Under the pieces are notes generated by a model. That model did no database searches, was not told the origin of the DNA, and saw nothing but the letters and a program-made list of their open reading frames with translations. DNA of 45,807 bases from Promethearchaeota archaeon (GTDB taxonomy: Archaea > Asgardarchaeota > Lokiarchaeia > Sigyniarchaeales > SOKP01), in contig JAEOTP010000088.1 of the NCBI GenBank assembly GCA_016839765.1, positions 1 through 45,807 on the forward strand. The letters run 5' to 3'. Below are positions 35,143-43,748 of the stretch, one piece after another. Position 1 is the stretch's first letter. Each line of letters opens with the position of its first letter. The position numbers and the translations under genes are program-made.

Positions 35143-35763
35143 ATGAACAAAAATATTTTTTTCCACAGGATAGAAGGAATTATTTTTGGTTCTTTGTCAT
35201 GGACAACAGCATTTTGTTCATTTACTATAGCAGTTGCTTTATATATTAAAGTAGATCCCTCCTATAGTATATTTACACATTATTTAAGTGATTTAGGCGC
35301 AGGAAAAAATTATTCTAATTTATCATTATTTATAGGTCTGGCCCTTACAACAAATTACCAAATTCTATTTTATTATTCTATTGGATTAACATTAAAACAA
35401 AAAAAAAGCAATTGGAAATTAATTAAAATCGCTATGGGTACTGCTATAATTGGTTCTATGAGTTTATTTACGGTCATTCCATTTATATCTGATCCAGGAA
35501 ATCCAAAATTTAATATCATGCATGGAATTCTGGGGGGTATACATTTTGGTCTTATGGCAATTGCATTTCTTTTTTATGGTATAAGTGAGCTTTTAAATCC
35601 TTTTATCTCAAATAAATTTACCATAATATCATTCAGCTCTGCGCTCTTCTACGGCTTAAATTTAATATTCTCTAATATTTATATATTTTATTGGCTCGCT
35701 ATTGTAGGAATATTTTTATGGGTATTTGTACATATAATATTCCTAATAAGATCTAAAGAGTAG
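35143..35763 (+). CDS. DUF998-family membrane protein (paralogue 1)
   Basis: The protein has six predicted hydrophobic helices. The motif IFTHYLSDLGAGKN, the later VIPFISDPGNPKFNIMHGIL, and the GGIHF segment match DUF998-family proteins, whose function is unknown. I start at the ATG in MNKNIFFHRIEG (35143) rather than the TTG at 35077, whose extra 22 residues are highly basic and not conserved with the neighbour. It is clearly paralogous to the next gene. Confidence 0.68.
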   Translation: MNKNIFFHRIEGIIFGSLSWTTAFCSFTIAVALYIKVDPSYSIFTHYLSDLGAGKNYSNLSLFIGLALTTNYQILFYYSIGLTLKQKKSNWKLIKIAMGTAIIGSMSLFTVIPFISDPGNPKFNIMHGILGGIHFGLMAIAFLFYGISELLNPFISNKFTIISFSSALFYGLNLIFSNIYIFYWLAIVGIFLWVFVHIIFLIRSKE

Positions 35764-35915
35764 AATTACTTTTACTTAAAAGCATATATTATAAATAAAT
35801 TTTTAAATGATGCTGGGCTTTTTTTTTATCACTCTATACATGGTTAATAGAGGGCTTATAGGAATAAATAGAATACCTTTCAAAAAATATCTTTGAAAAA
35901 ATATCCATAAAAGCA

Positions 35916-36656
35916 ATGTCAAACTTGGATAAGAAATTCTATAAAATCAGCGGCTCAATATTTGGGATCATGGCATGGATTATAGGGTTACCATGTTTAA
36001 TAATAGCCACATTTTTACGAATGGAAGTTGATCCCACCTTCAGTTTAACGTCTAATTATATATGCGATCTAGGAGCTAAAAATTATGATTCACATTATAT
36101 TTTTACAGTAGGCTTTATTCTTAGACAAATTTCTTTAATTCCCTTTTATATCTCATTTGGGATTTTTTTACAAAAAAATATTTATGATAGCTATTTATTC
36201 AAGGCGGCAATAATGGCTGCTGTTATTTCTAACCTTAGCCTAGCGGCTGTTATTCCGTTCCTCTCGGATCCGAACAATCAATTTTTTTGCAATATGCATG
36301 GTATACTTGGCTTTACTTATTTTAGCTTCGGAGTTCTTGCGTTTTCATTATATGGTATAATTGAATTATCAAATCCAAAAATTTCAAACTTTTATACGGT
36401 TATCTCGTTTATAACTGCATTTTTACAAGCTCTATTTTTATTTTTCCCTACAATTTATATAATTGAATGGCTTTTTATTGGCAGTGACTTTTCTTGGGTA
36501 CTAATACACGCAGTGTTTTTATTTAAGAATGAACCTTCGAGTATGAAGCACATTGTATTTTTTGAATTGGATTATTTAGTACATGATTATCAAAACAATT
36601 CAAATCTTTTAAGAAAAAGATCCAAAGAAAAGGAATTTAGACTAGTTAAAAAATAA
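35916..36656 (+). CDS. DUF998-family membrane protein (paralogue 2)
   Basis: This 246-residue protein has the same helix plan as the preceding gene: SLTSNYICDLGAKNYD, then VIPFLSDPNNQFFCNMHGIL, then six hydrophobic helices. It differs by a basic C-terminal extension (NLLRKRSKEKEFRLVKK) of about 35 residues. A tandem duplication is the simplest explanation, since the two genes are 152 bp apart on the same strand. Function is unknown. Confidence 0.68.
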   Translation: MSNLDKKFYKISGSIFGIMAWIIGLPCLIIATFLRMEVDPTFSLTSNYICDLGAKNYDSHYIFTVGFILRQISLIPFYISFGIFLQKNIYDSYLFKAAIMAAVISNLSLAAVIPFLSDPNNQFFCNMHGILGFTYFSFGVLAFSLYGIIELSNPKISNFYTVISFITAFLQALFLFFPTIYIIEWLFIGSDFSWVLIHAVFLFKNEPSSMKHIVFFELDYLVHDYQNNSNLLRKRSKEKEFRLVKK

Positions 36657-36719
36657 TTAAATTAGATTCCCCTTTTTCAAATTATCATTTATAATATTAA
36701 AAAAATTAGTAGAAATAAC

Positions 36720-37607
36720 TTATTTAAGATCAAATTTTTCTAAGAAACTGGTCAACCTAGCTCGGTGAAATTTCAATCCAAGTTCATCTGGAGGATATCC
36801 AAATGCTAATGCAAATAATTCGGTTAGGTAGAGAATAGGTATATCAAAAGTGTTATTTGATTGAGTTCCAGCCTTTTTTTGGTTTGTATCCATTTGTTGA
36901 AAACATGCAGGACAAATTACAATAAAAGCTTCTGCACCAGCATTAATAGCGCTGTTAAATTTATTTGCTAATACTTGCATTGAAGGTTCCTCCTCAGCAT
37001 TTCCTACTCCTGATCCACAGCAAAGCATTTCCTCTGTATAATCGATTGGTGTTGCTCCTGTTGCGGCTACAAGTTCTCTCAGTTTTACTGGTTCCATAGG
37101 ATCGTCGGTTTGCATAATTTCAGAAGGGCGATTATAGTGACATCCTGTATGGCAGGCTACTTTTAAACCTGAAAATTCATGTTTCACGTGCTCCTTTATT
37201 TTTTCAACACCTAAATCATGTAAAACTTCTACAAAATGTTTAACATTAACACTACCCTTGAATTCTTTCTTAACTGATTTTAAAATTTCATTAATTTTTT
37301 CTTTTTCGTGATCATCATGCTTTAACTCATGATTGACCGCTTTTAAGGTTTGAAAGCAACCATTACATAACGAAACAATGTTCTTCCCTTCTTCTTCTGC
37401 AATTGCAAGATTTCTTGCTCCCATTGCCAACCAACTTGTATGATCTACAGCATGAAAACCTACTGGATCAGGACAACATGCAAAAGGAGCATCAGTAGTT
37501 TTTATTCCGAGAGTATCGAAAACTTTTCGAGCTGAAGCTTCAATAAAAGGGATTCTGTTTCCTATGGTACAACCTTGAAACATTTTATATTCTTCAACTT
37601 TTGCCAT
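36720..37607 (-). CDS. hdrB: Heterodisulfide reductase subunit B-like (HdrB)
   Basis: This 295-residue protein has two CCG domains that each bind a non-cubane [4Fe-4S] cluster. The first has FQGCTIGNR, FACCPDPVGF and SLCNGCFQTL. The second has CHTGCHYNRP, EMLCCGSGVG and ICPACFQQMD. HdrB is the site where a disulfide (CoM-S-S-CoB in methanogens) is reduced, with electrons arriving through HdrC and HdrA. Neither partner gene is in the window, so it may assemble with subunits encoded elsewhere. The thiol pair in a non-methanogen is unknown. Start and length are normal. Confidence 0.9.
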   Translation of the reverse strand: MAKVEEYKMFQGCTIGNRIPFIEASARKVFDTLGIKTTDAPFACCPDPVGFHAVDHTSWLAMGARNLAIAEEEGKNIVSLCNGCFQTLKAVNHELKHDDHEKEKINEILKSVKKEFKGSVNVKHFVEVLHDLGVEKIKEHVKHEFSGLKVACHTGCHYNRPSEIMQTDDPMEPVKLRELVAATGATPIDYTEEMLCCGSGVGNAEEEPSMQVLANKFNSAINAGAEAFIVICPACFQQMDTNQKKAGTQSNNTFDIPILYLTELFALAFGYPPDELGLKFHRARLTSFLEKFDLK

Positions 37608-37727
37608 GACAAAAAATCTCTTTATTTTTTAAGACAATTATATTTGGTTTAATACTAAATTAATTAAAAAATTTGTTAAATCAAATAATAAGGACATTAG
37701 AATAAAATAAAAAAAATAAATAATAAT

Positions 37728-38354
37728 TTAATCAAAAACTTTCCCACAATTACTACAAAAATTGGAAAAGACTGGCAGTTCTGTTCCACATTCAGGACAA
37801 AACTTCTTTTCTAAAGGCTCTGTTGTCTCAGTCTCTTCCACTTCTTCAACTTTAACTTCTTCCTCAGGTAATTCTTCCTCTTCCTCAACTTTCTTTGGTT
37901 TTACCCTTCTTACAAGTGCTCGTCCTATTATGGCAATAACCACTCCACCAAATCCTAACCCTGAACCATAGGTGAATCGATCATAAAGTTCATTTAAAAA
38001 AGCTACTATAGTAGGATCGGTGATCACTCCTGTAAGACGAACTATCTGAGTAGTTATCCAAATAATTAGTGCTAATGTTCCAAAAGCTAAACCAATCCAA
38101 ATAATAAATTTCCCTAGTCTTACTTGGCCGATTACTACTAGAATTGCTCCAGCAATTACAGCAACTCCTCCTAAATTCGCTATCCACCTAAAAATTACGT
38201 TCACAATTACATTGAAAATAGGTTCGTAGTCTGGCCATTCAGTCGCAACTATATTATAAAGTGTTTCAAATATTTGAATACTTCCTTCCACAGCGCTAAT
38301 GATCATTAATGTTCCACCAATTATCAATAAAATAAATCCTGTTTTGTGCTTCAT
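37728..38354 (-). CDS. Four-helix membrane protein with C-terminal zinc ribbon
   Basis: This 208-residue protein has four hydrophobic helices over about residues 5-145, a Glu-rich linker (VEEEEELPEEEVKVEEVEE) and a C-terminal zinc ribbon FCPECGTELPVFSNFCSNCG with two CxxC pairs. No family is recognised beyond the zinc ribbon. It is a single gene between hdrB and fdhD on the same strand. Function is unknown. Confidence 0.6.
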   Translation of the reverse strand: MKHKTGFILLIIGGTLMIISAVEGSIQIFETLYNIVATEWPDYEPIFNVIVNVIFRWIANLGGVAVIAGAILVVIGQVRLGKFIIWIGLAFGTLALIIWITTQIVRLTGVITDPTIVAFLNELYDRFTYGSGLGFGGVVIAIIGRALVRRVKPKKVEEEEELPEEEVKVEEVEETETTEPLEKKFCPECGTELPVFSNFCSNCGKVFD

Positions 38355-38493
38355 AAAATTTCTTCCTCACTTAACTTTATATCATTAAAGTGACCTAAAA
38401 CAATTATTACCTATAATTGTTTACAATATTTTTTAAAATTTACATAATTATTTGATTATTCAGTTTGTTAAAAAAGTAATCGTTGGGTCAAAA

Positions 38494-39318
38494 TCAAGTT
38501 AAAGTAATTCGATTAGGATGTGTATAGATATTCATTCTTTTCCCTCTAACAAATCCTATTAAAGTAATACCATAAGCGAATGCTAATCTTATACCAGATT
38601 CGATAGGTGCGGATAATGAAGCAACTATTGGAATCCTTGCCCTAATTGCTTTTAAAATTGAGTCTCCTGTTAATCTACCAGTAGAGGTTAAAAAAACATT
38701 CTCAAAATCATGGTTCTTTATTAAAATTTCACCAATAACTTTATCTATTGCATTATGTCTTCCAATATCCTCTTTTACACTAATTAAATTCCCATCATAA
38801 TCAAAAATTGCAGCCCCATGACACCCCCCGGTTTCTTTAAATAATTTAGTTTGACTCTGCATTTTAATAATAGATGAAAAGATTATTTCAGAAGAAATCT
38901 GGTTGATTTTATTGGAGGTAATCGCCTCTTTTGACTCATGAATTTTTTCTTTAATAAATTTCCGCCATGGTGAAGGAATTCCACAAGTAGTATCAATTAC
39001 TCTACTTACTGGATTCATATCAAAATCATTTAATTTAAAGTCTATTGAATCAACTAAATCAATATAAATATTTCCTTCTATCTCATCGACCTTAATTTGC
39101 TTAATTTCTTCATAATTATTAATAATTCCTATAGAATAAGTAAAACCAACAGCTAATTCCTTTAAGCTATCGGGTAAACAAACAATATTGACTAAAGGCT
39201 CAGAGTTTATAAAAATATCAACGGGATTTTCTATTAAAATAATATCAAAATCTTCTGAGATTTCGCTCTTTTTAATTCTTGTAATATTTACTTTTCTTTT
39301 AAACAAAATAAAAACCAA
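38494..39318 (-). CDS. fdhD: FdhD sulfurtransferase for molybdenum/tungsten enzymes
   Basis: This 274-residue protein has the FdhD fold: LVNIVCLPDSLKELAVGF near the N-terminus, TTCGIP (C112), ETGGCHGAAIFD, and the strongly conserved DIGRHNAIDKVIG, TSTGRLTGD and ASLSAPIESGIRLAFAYG. FdhD passes sulfur from a cysteine desulfurase to the metal cofactor of formate-dehydrogenase-type enzymes. Its place just after the Fwd operon suggests service to FwdB, itself in that enzyme superfamily. The usual C-x-x-C loop has only one cysteine here (C112-G-I-P115). A 116-bp gap separates it from fwdC. Confidence 0.88.
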   Translation of the reverse strand: MVFILFKRKVNITRIKKSEISEDFDIILIENPVDIFINSEPLVNIVCLPDSLKELAVGFTYSIGIINNYEEIKQIKVDEIEGNIYIDLVDSIDFKLNDFDMNPVSRVIDTTCGIPSPWRKFIKEKIHESKEAITSNKINQISSEIIFSSIIKMQSQTKLFKETGGCHGAAIFDYDGNLISVKEDIGRHNAIDKVIGEILIKNHDFENVFLTSTGRLTGDSILKAIRARIPIVASLSAPIESGIRLAFAYGITLIGFVRGKRMNIYTHPNRITLT

Positions 39319-39434
39319 ACAATTCTATTTTTGATTACAAAATATTGAGTAGAGCTTATTAAATAAAGAAATTTCTATTCTAACTTATAAGATTTTTTTT
39401 AAAAAGAGTACCAGATAAAAAATAACATTAGTAT

Positions 39435-40286
39435 TTAAGCAGCAATATACAGTCTTCCATTAGAACTATTTGATATTTCTCCAGTTTTTTTATCAATTTT
39501 AGAATGATTTTTTGCTACAGAGTGGTCACCACTATATTCAATATATTTTCCCGTAATTTTTTCCCCATTTGGTAATTCAATTTCGTTTACTTCTCCAATT
39601 TTCTTAAAAGAGGGCAAAAGTCTTGATATTTTACCTTTAATTACAATTGTTCCTCTTACTTGGTCCGCCCCAGCACATCGATCACTGTCTCCTTCAACAA
39701 TTATTATTCCACCATGACTATGGATACCCAAAAATGCTCCTGCGCTACCACAGATCAATTTTGGAAACCTGTTTCCAGGTTTAGATCCATTAACCCATGC
39801 TAATGTTTCATTTCCTACTTTTCCTTTTACTTTTATTGTTCCATTTTTCATTCCCTGCCAGAACCCTCTATATGCGGCTCCTACATAATGACCAGCATCT
39901 CCATTTATTTCTAATTCTCCTCCTTGAAGCATCGCACCTGCCCAATCATCAGCATTTCCATTAACAGTAATTTTTCCACCGTTCATCTGATTTCCAACAT
40001 GCATTCCCACATTGCCATTTACAACTATTTCTCCACCACTCATTTTCTCTCCAATACGTTTCACATTTGACAGATCCCCCTCAATGATAATTTTCGTATC
40101 ATTAATATCAGTTGATTTTCCTGATATATCAAAAAAATCACCTAATTTGACTACTTCTTTCCCATGGTATATTGCCAATTTTTTTATCTCTGCTATAGTT
40201 TTGCCAACTAAGTTGTCTGGTGTTATGATATCTGCTTCTAAGGGAAGTTCTGGTTTCTTTTTTAATTTTAACTTGATTTCTGCCAT
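39435..40286 (-). CDS. fwdC: Formylmethanofuran dehydrogenase subunit C
   Basis: This 283-residue right-handed beta-helix protein of the GXGXG (glutamate-synthase C-terminal) type has repeated G-x-x-x-x-x-G turns such as GEKMSGGEIVVNGNVGMHVG, GNADDWAGAMLQGGEL and GDSDRCAGADQVRGTI. In the Fwd/Fmd complex, FwdC scaffolds FwdA and FwdB. The gene follows fwdB with a 3-bp gap. Its C-terminus (ISNSSNGRLYIAA) matches a short standalone protein, without fusion to FwdD or FwdA. Confidence 0.9.
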   Translation of the reverse strand: MAEIKLKLKKKPELPLEADIITPDNLVGKTIAEIKKLAIYHGKEVVKLGDFFDISGKSTDINDTKIIIEGDLSNVKRIGEKMSGGEIVVNGNVGMHVGNQMNGGKITVNGNADDWAGAMLQGGELEINGDAGHYVGAAYRGFWQGMKNGTIKVKGKVGNETLAWVNGSKPGNRFPKLICGSAGAFLGIHSHGGIIIVEGDSDRCAGADQVRGTIVIKGKISRLLPSFKKIGEVNEIELPNGEKITGKYIEYSGDHSVAKNHSKIDKKTGEISNSSNGRLYIAA

Positions 40287-40289
40287 GAT

Positions 40290-41618
40290 TTACTCACCAA
40301 GCTTTTCTTTTACTTTAATAATTAATTTTTCTAATATTTCTTTATCAGAAATACACTCACCTGGAGCATTTTTTACTTTTCTTAGTCTTAGAGGGACACT
40401 ATCCATACGATAAGCTGTACCTTCACATTCTATTCCCGCAAATGCAGCGGGTAAAACTACATCTGCAAATGCGGAAGTAGGTGTTTCATGAGGGTCAATA
40501 GAAATCAAAGGATGTTTAAATAAGTTTTTTACTGCAGCAGCAGGGAAATTACTTGCAGGATCAGAAGCTACAATCAATGAAGAATCAACTTCATCTTTAA
40601 TAAGTAAATCAACTGAGGAAAATTCTCCTGGATTATATCTGGGATAACCTCTAGAAAAGTCAATAGAATAAGCATATCCAGTATTCCATGTAAAAACTTG
40701 ATTTGCTCCGGTAACATTATAATGTCCTCGCATTGGTTCTAATAGAAATTTTGTATGATCATTTAATTCTCTTGTCAAACAAATAGCCGCATCAATATTT
40801 CTGTGATGAGCTAAAGTTTGAGTTAAACCCATTCCAAAAAATATAACTCCAAAATTACATAATTTCAACATGTCAACTAATTCTCTTATCTTCTCAATGG
40901 ATACTCCCGAAACTTCCTTTACATCTAATTCAACGCCTCTAAGCACCGCTCTTATCGCATTTATTAATTCATAATCTTCATTAGGTTTAACTTGAATAAA
41001 TAGATCAGCAATTTGAGCAGTATGAGTATTCCTTGGATCAACAACTATAATAAATCTGTCGTTTCTTCCGTCTTTTCTGAAATACCCCCTAACAAATTCA
41101 CTATACCTCCCTAAATGCCTTGGATGGGCATGAACTGGATTACTCCCCCAAAAGATTACTAAATCTGCTCTATTTTTATACTCTCCTAGTGTAGATAAAG
41201 GAGCGCCTACATCTTGTATTGCTAATAATGAAGGACCGTGGCAAACTGAGGCAGTATTATCTAAAATAGCCCCTAAGATTTCTGCTAATTCAACTCCTTT
41301 ACTCTGTGCTTCACATTCCGTTGATGAGAATCCATACAGTAGTGGTCGTTTTGCTTTTACTAAAATATCTGCTGCCGCATCTATCGCCTCATCCCAAGAA
41401 ACTTCTTTATGTTCTCCATTTGTTTTTATTCTTGGTTTTAAATATCTGTGACCACTAGGATTTGAAGAGAAAAATTTTTTTGTTCCAATTTGACAACCAT
41501 TTCTAACTTCTATAACTGAATCTTCTTTAATATCAATATCTACTTCAAGATCGTCGCAAAGCGTGCCACAAAAGGGGCAAACTACATCATAAATCGTTTT
41601 TATTTTTCTTTCTACCAT
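40290..41618 (-). CDS. fwdB: Formylmethanofuran dehydrogenase subunit B, Cys form
   Basis: This 442-residue molybdopterin enzyme subunit binds a [4Fe-4S] cluster through C14, C17, C21 and C42 (CPFCGTLCDD). It carries the metal-ligand cysteine C126 in NTASVCHGPS, the place where some methanogens have selenocysteine. FWGSNPVHAHPRH and VVDPRNTHTA bind the bis-pterin cofactor. It reduces CO2 to formate, which FwdA then transfers to methanofuran. The ATG lies 3 bp after the fwdD stop. Cys instead of Sec is notable because the same window encodes an apparent Sec protein. Confidence 0.92.
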   Translation of the reverse strand: MVERKIKTIYDVVCPFCGTLCDDLEVDIDIKEDSVIEVRNGCQIGTKKFFSSNPSGHRYLKPRIKTNGEHKEVSWDEAIDAAADILVKAKRPLLYGFSSTECEAQSKGVELAEILGAILDNTASVCHGPSLLAIQDVGAPLSTLGEYKNRADLVIFWGSNPVHAHPRHLGRYSEFVRGYFRKDGRNDRFIIVVDPRNTHTAQIADLFIQVKPNEDYELINAIRAVLRGVELDVKEVSGVSIEKIRELVDMLKLCNFGVIFFGMGLTQTLAHHRNIDAAICLTRELNDHTKFLLEPMRGHYNVTGANQVFTWNTGYAYSIDFSRGYPRYNPGEFSSVDLLIKDEVDSSLIVASDPASNFPAAAVKNLFKHPLISIDPHETPTSAFADVVLPAAFAGIECEGTAYRMDSVPLRLRKVKNAPGECISDKEILEKLIIKVKEKLGE

Positions 41619-41621
41619 CTA

Positions 41622-42017
41622 TTATGCCTCTCGTAATCGTTTCATTAATTCTAATGCATCTAACACCCTTCCACTCCTCATAACCTCAACCTTAGCTTTC
41701 ATTCCCTTATAAGTAGGAGTTCCACAAGCTTGGGAATCAGGATTAACTAATTGATTTGCCCAAGGGCCCATTGGAATGAAAATTATGCCCGGATGTGGCC
41801 CTTCTTCCGAAATGGTAGAATAAACTACCACTTCACCATGATCGGTAATAACCTTAACTGGTGTACCCACCAAACAATCTAATTTTTTGAAATCATCTTT
41901 ATCAAAAGTACAGATGGCTGCTGCTCGAACGTTTTCCTTTGTAGTTTTCCCGCCTTCAAGTGCTACTCCTTGATTAATTGTCCTTCCAGTTAATAAAATT
42001 AAATTATTTAAACTCAT
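41622..42017 (-). CDS. fwdD: Formylmethanofuran dehydrogenase subunit D
   Basis: This 131-residue molybdopterin-dinucleotide-binding domain completes the cofactor site of FwdB, with GRTINQGVALEGGKTTKEN, VKVITDHGEVVVYS and IFIPMGPWANQLVNPDSQAC near the middle. The last matches the conserved (G)PWAN motif. The start codon overlaps the stop of the polyferredoxin gene (ATGA), so the two are translationally coupled. Confidence 0.9.
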   Translation of the reverse strand: MSLNNLILLTGRTINQGVALEGGKTTKENVRAAAICTFDKDDFKKLDCLVGTPVKVITDHGEVVVYSTISEEGPHPGIIFIPMGPWANQLVNPDSQACGTPTYKGMKAKVEVMRSGRVLDALELMKRLREA

Positions 42018-42739
42018 TCTTGTTTCTCCTCTTTTTCACTCCGTCTTAAAGTCTTTAATCTTTCTAATAAAGGTTCCCAAAACATTTCGCTGAATTCCCC
42101 AGATGTTTTAGCATCAGTAATTTCCAATTTTACTGCACCCGTAGGACATCCATTATCACATGCTCCGCAAAAAATACATTTTTCTTCATCAACAACTACG
42201 TTTGGAACTGTTTCCCAGCCCTTATCAGATTTTTCCGGAATTGTTATTGCTCCAGATGGACATACTTCGTAGCATGTTTGACATCCGCCAGGACATTCTT
42301 CATCGACAATACTTATTTTACCATCTGTATATTGTTTAGCAACCCTTTCAGTTCCATTGTAGCTAGTAATCTTTTTAGCTTCAAATTCTAGTTTTGGAAC
42401 AACATGTTCTTTTACAATTTGAATTTCTTCTTGCTCAATTACATTGCCATCTTTTTTTATAGTTAGAGCACTAAAAGGGCACATATAGACACAAGTTCCA
42501 CAAAATACACATTTTTTTGGATCATATACTTCTGGTATAATATCTTCGAGTGTAGGAAATCTACGTGATGTTCCCACCGGACCTCTTGAAATTGCATCTT
42601 TTGGACAAACACGAGCACAAGTTCCGCAGCCAACACATTTAGTTTTATCTAAAATTAATTCTAAACTTTCAGTTAAGAATTGAACTTTTACATGTTCAAT
42701 CTCTTTACTAATTGATCTTGATATTTTTGGAAATGAAAT
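42014..42739 (-). CDS. Polyferredoxin of the Fwd operon (FwdF/FwdG-like), AUU start proposed
   Basis: Four [4Fe-4S] binding motifs are present in the extended protein: CVGCGTCARVCP (C35-C45), CVFCGTCVYMCP, CPGGCQTCYEVCP and CIFCGACDNGCP. The first conventional start (GTG at 42577) would drop the first motif. Upstream the same frame stays open to a TAG at 42745-42743 and clearly codes. The ATT at 42739 lies six bases after GAGGTG (42751-42746), an excellent archaeal ribosome site. I therefore propose an AUU start and 241 residues. It should pass electrons between the small ferredoxin or an external donor and FwdB. The family assignment is from context; full-length FwdF usually has more clusters. 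Confidence 0.78.
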   Translation of the reverse strand: MSFPKISRSISKEIEHVKVQFLTESLELILDKTKCVGCGTCARVCPKDAISRGPVGTSRRFPTLEDIIPEVYDPKKCVFCGTCVYMCPFSALTIKKDGNVIEQEEIQIVKEHVVPKLEFEAKKITSYNGTERVAKQYTDGKISIVDEECPGGCQTCYEVCPSGAITIPEKSDKGWETVPNVVVDEEKCIFCGACDNGCPTGAVKLEITDAKTSGEFSEMFWEPLLERLKTLRRSEKEEKQE

Positions 42740-42745
42740 TTTCTA

Positions 42746-42751
42746 CACCTC
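42746..42751 (-). promoter_or_regulatory. GAGGTG ribosome-binding site that sets the AUU start
   Basis: On the minus strand, GAGGTG matches the 16S anti-SD core over six bases. It is followed six bases later by ATT (42739-42737) and overlaps the stop codon region of the upstream ferredoxin gene. No ATG, GTG or TTG lies in frame between the TAG stop and the first cluster motif. Confidence 0.65.
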
Positions 42752-43007
42752 ATTCAACTTCTAAAAATTCTAATTTGATAGCATTTGCAGGGCAAAATTT
42801 AATACAAACGCCACATCCGTCACAATTATAGGTTCTATTACCATTATAGATATCATAAGCCATCCCATTTTTGACTAAAATCACAGCATTCTCTTTGGTT
42901 AAATAACCCATTTGCTTTAATTGATTAAAATTTATAGGACATGAAGTTACACAGATATTACATCCTATACAGTCGTTTTTATTTATTTTTAATCGATAAA
43001 CTTGCAT
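42750..43007 (-). CDS. Two-cluster ferredoxin of the Fwd operon
   Basis: This 85-residue ferredoxin has two [4Fe-4S] motifs: C13-C16-C19-C23 (CIGCNICVTSC) and C62-C65-C68-C72 (CDGCGVCIKFC), separated by a 39-residue loop longer than in minimal ferredoxins. It is the first gene of the five-gene Fwd cluster read on the minus strand and resembles FwdG. It would feed electrons through the polyferredoxin to FwdB. Confidence 0.82.
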   Translation of the reverse strand: MQVYRLKINKNDCIGCNICVTSCPINFNQLKQMGYLTKENAVILVKNGMAYDIYNGNRTYNCDGCGVCIKFCPANAIKLEFLEVE

Positions 43008-43260
43008 AATTTATGCCTCTTTTCTGATAGGATTTGCCATTTTCTTAATTTTTTGACACACCAGTTATAATATCCTATGGAAAATATGTATTAAACTTAA
43101 TTTTTAGAAAGTACTGTATTTTAAAAAATTTAGTATATCAAATATTAAGTCGTAGATTTTAAAATCACTTCATTAATCAAAAAAACAACATATTATTTTA
43201 AAAATTTTTATTGAATGAAAATTTCATGTAAACGTCTTCCTAAAGATAGGATTAATGATT

Positions 43261-43509
43261 TTAGAAGCTAGGAGTTTTTAGATTTAAAATTTGATGCTTG
43301 GGTGGGTTAAAAATCCATTCATTTTTACATTTTTTAGAACAAAAATAATGCTTTGCAGGTTCTTGAGTGATATTTATAAAGACAAACTTATAAGGTCTAT
43401 CATAATTTCTCTGATACTGCTTTACTCGTTTTCCACATGATTCACAGCTTCTTTTCAAGAGAATCATACTTTCATTTACTTTTTCTGCGGACTCATTAAA
43501 CAATTTCAT
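43261..43509 (-). CDS. Small TRASH-like zinc-binding protein
   Basis: This 82-residue protein has two cysteine pairs: CESCGKRV and HYFCSKKCKNEW. They are spaced like a TRASH or MYM-type treble-clef zinc finger (CxxC ... FCxxxCxxxW). The N-terminal 15 residues before MILLKRSCESCG may not be translated; that Met is an alternative start. It lies alone between the Fwd operon and the Kor genes. Function is unknown. Confidence 0.55.
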   Translation of the reverse strand: MKLFNESAEKVNESMILLKRSCESCGKRVKQYQRNYDRPYKFVFINITQEPAKHYFCSKKCKNEWIFNPPKHQILNLKTPSF

Positions 43510-43748
43510 TTTTTTGAATTTCTAATCTTTTCCATTTTATCTTCTTTTACTCTTAATAGAATTCTAGTTTACCTATAAAATTATTGTTTCTGTTTATAAT
43601 AAATAAGAAAATGAATTAATTACATAAGCTTTCAAAATTTTGAAATTAAAAATTATAAAACATATATTTAAATAATTTACGGCAAAATCAAAAATTAAGT
43701 TAAATAATAGCTATTTTTGAACAAATATTAATTGGGGGTAAAATTAAA

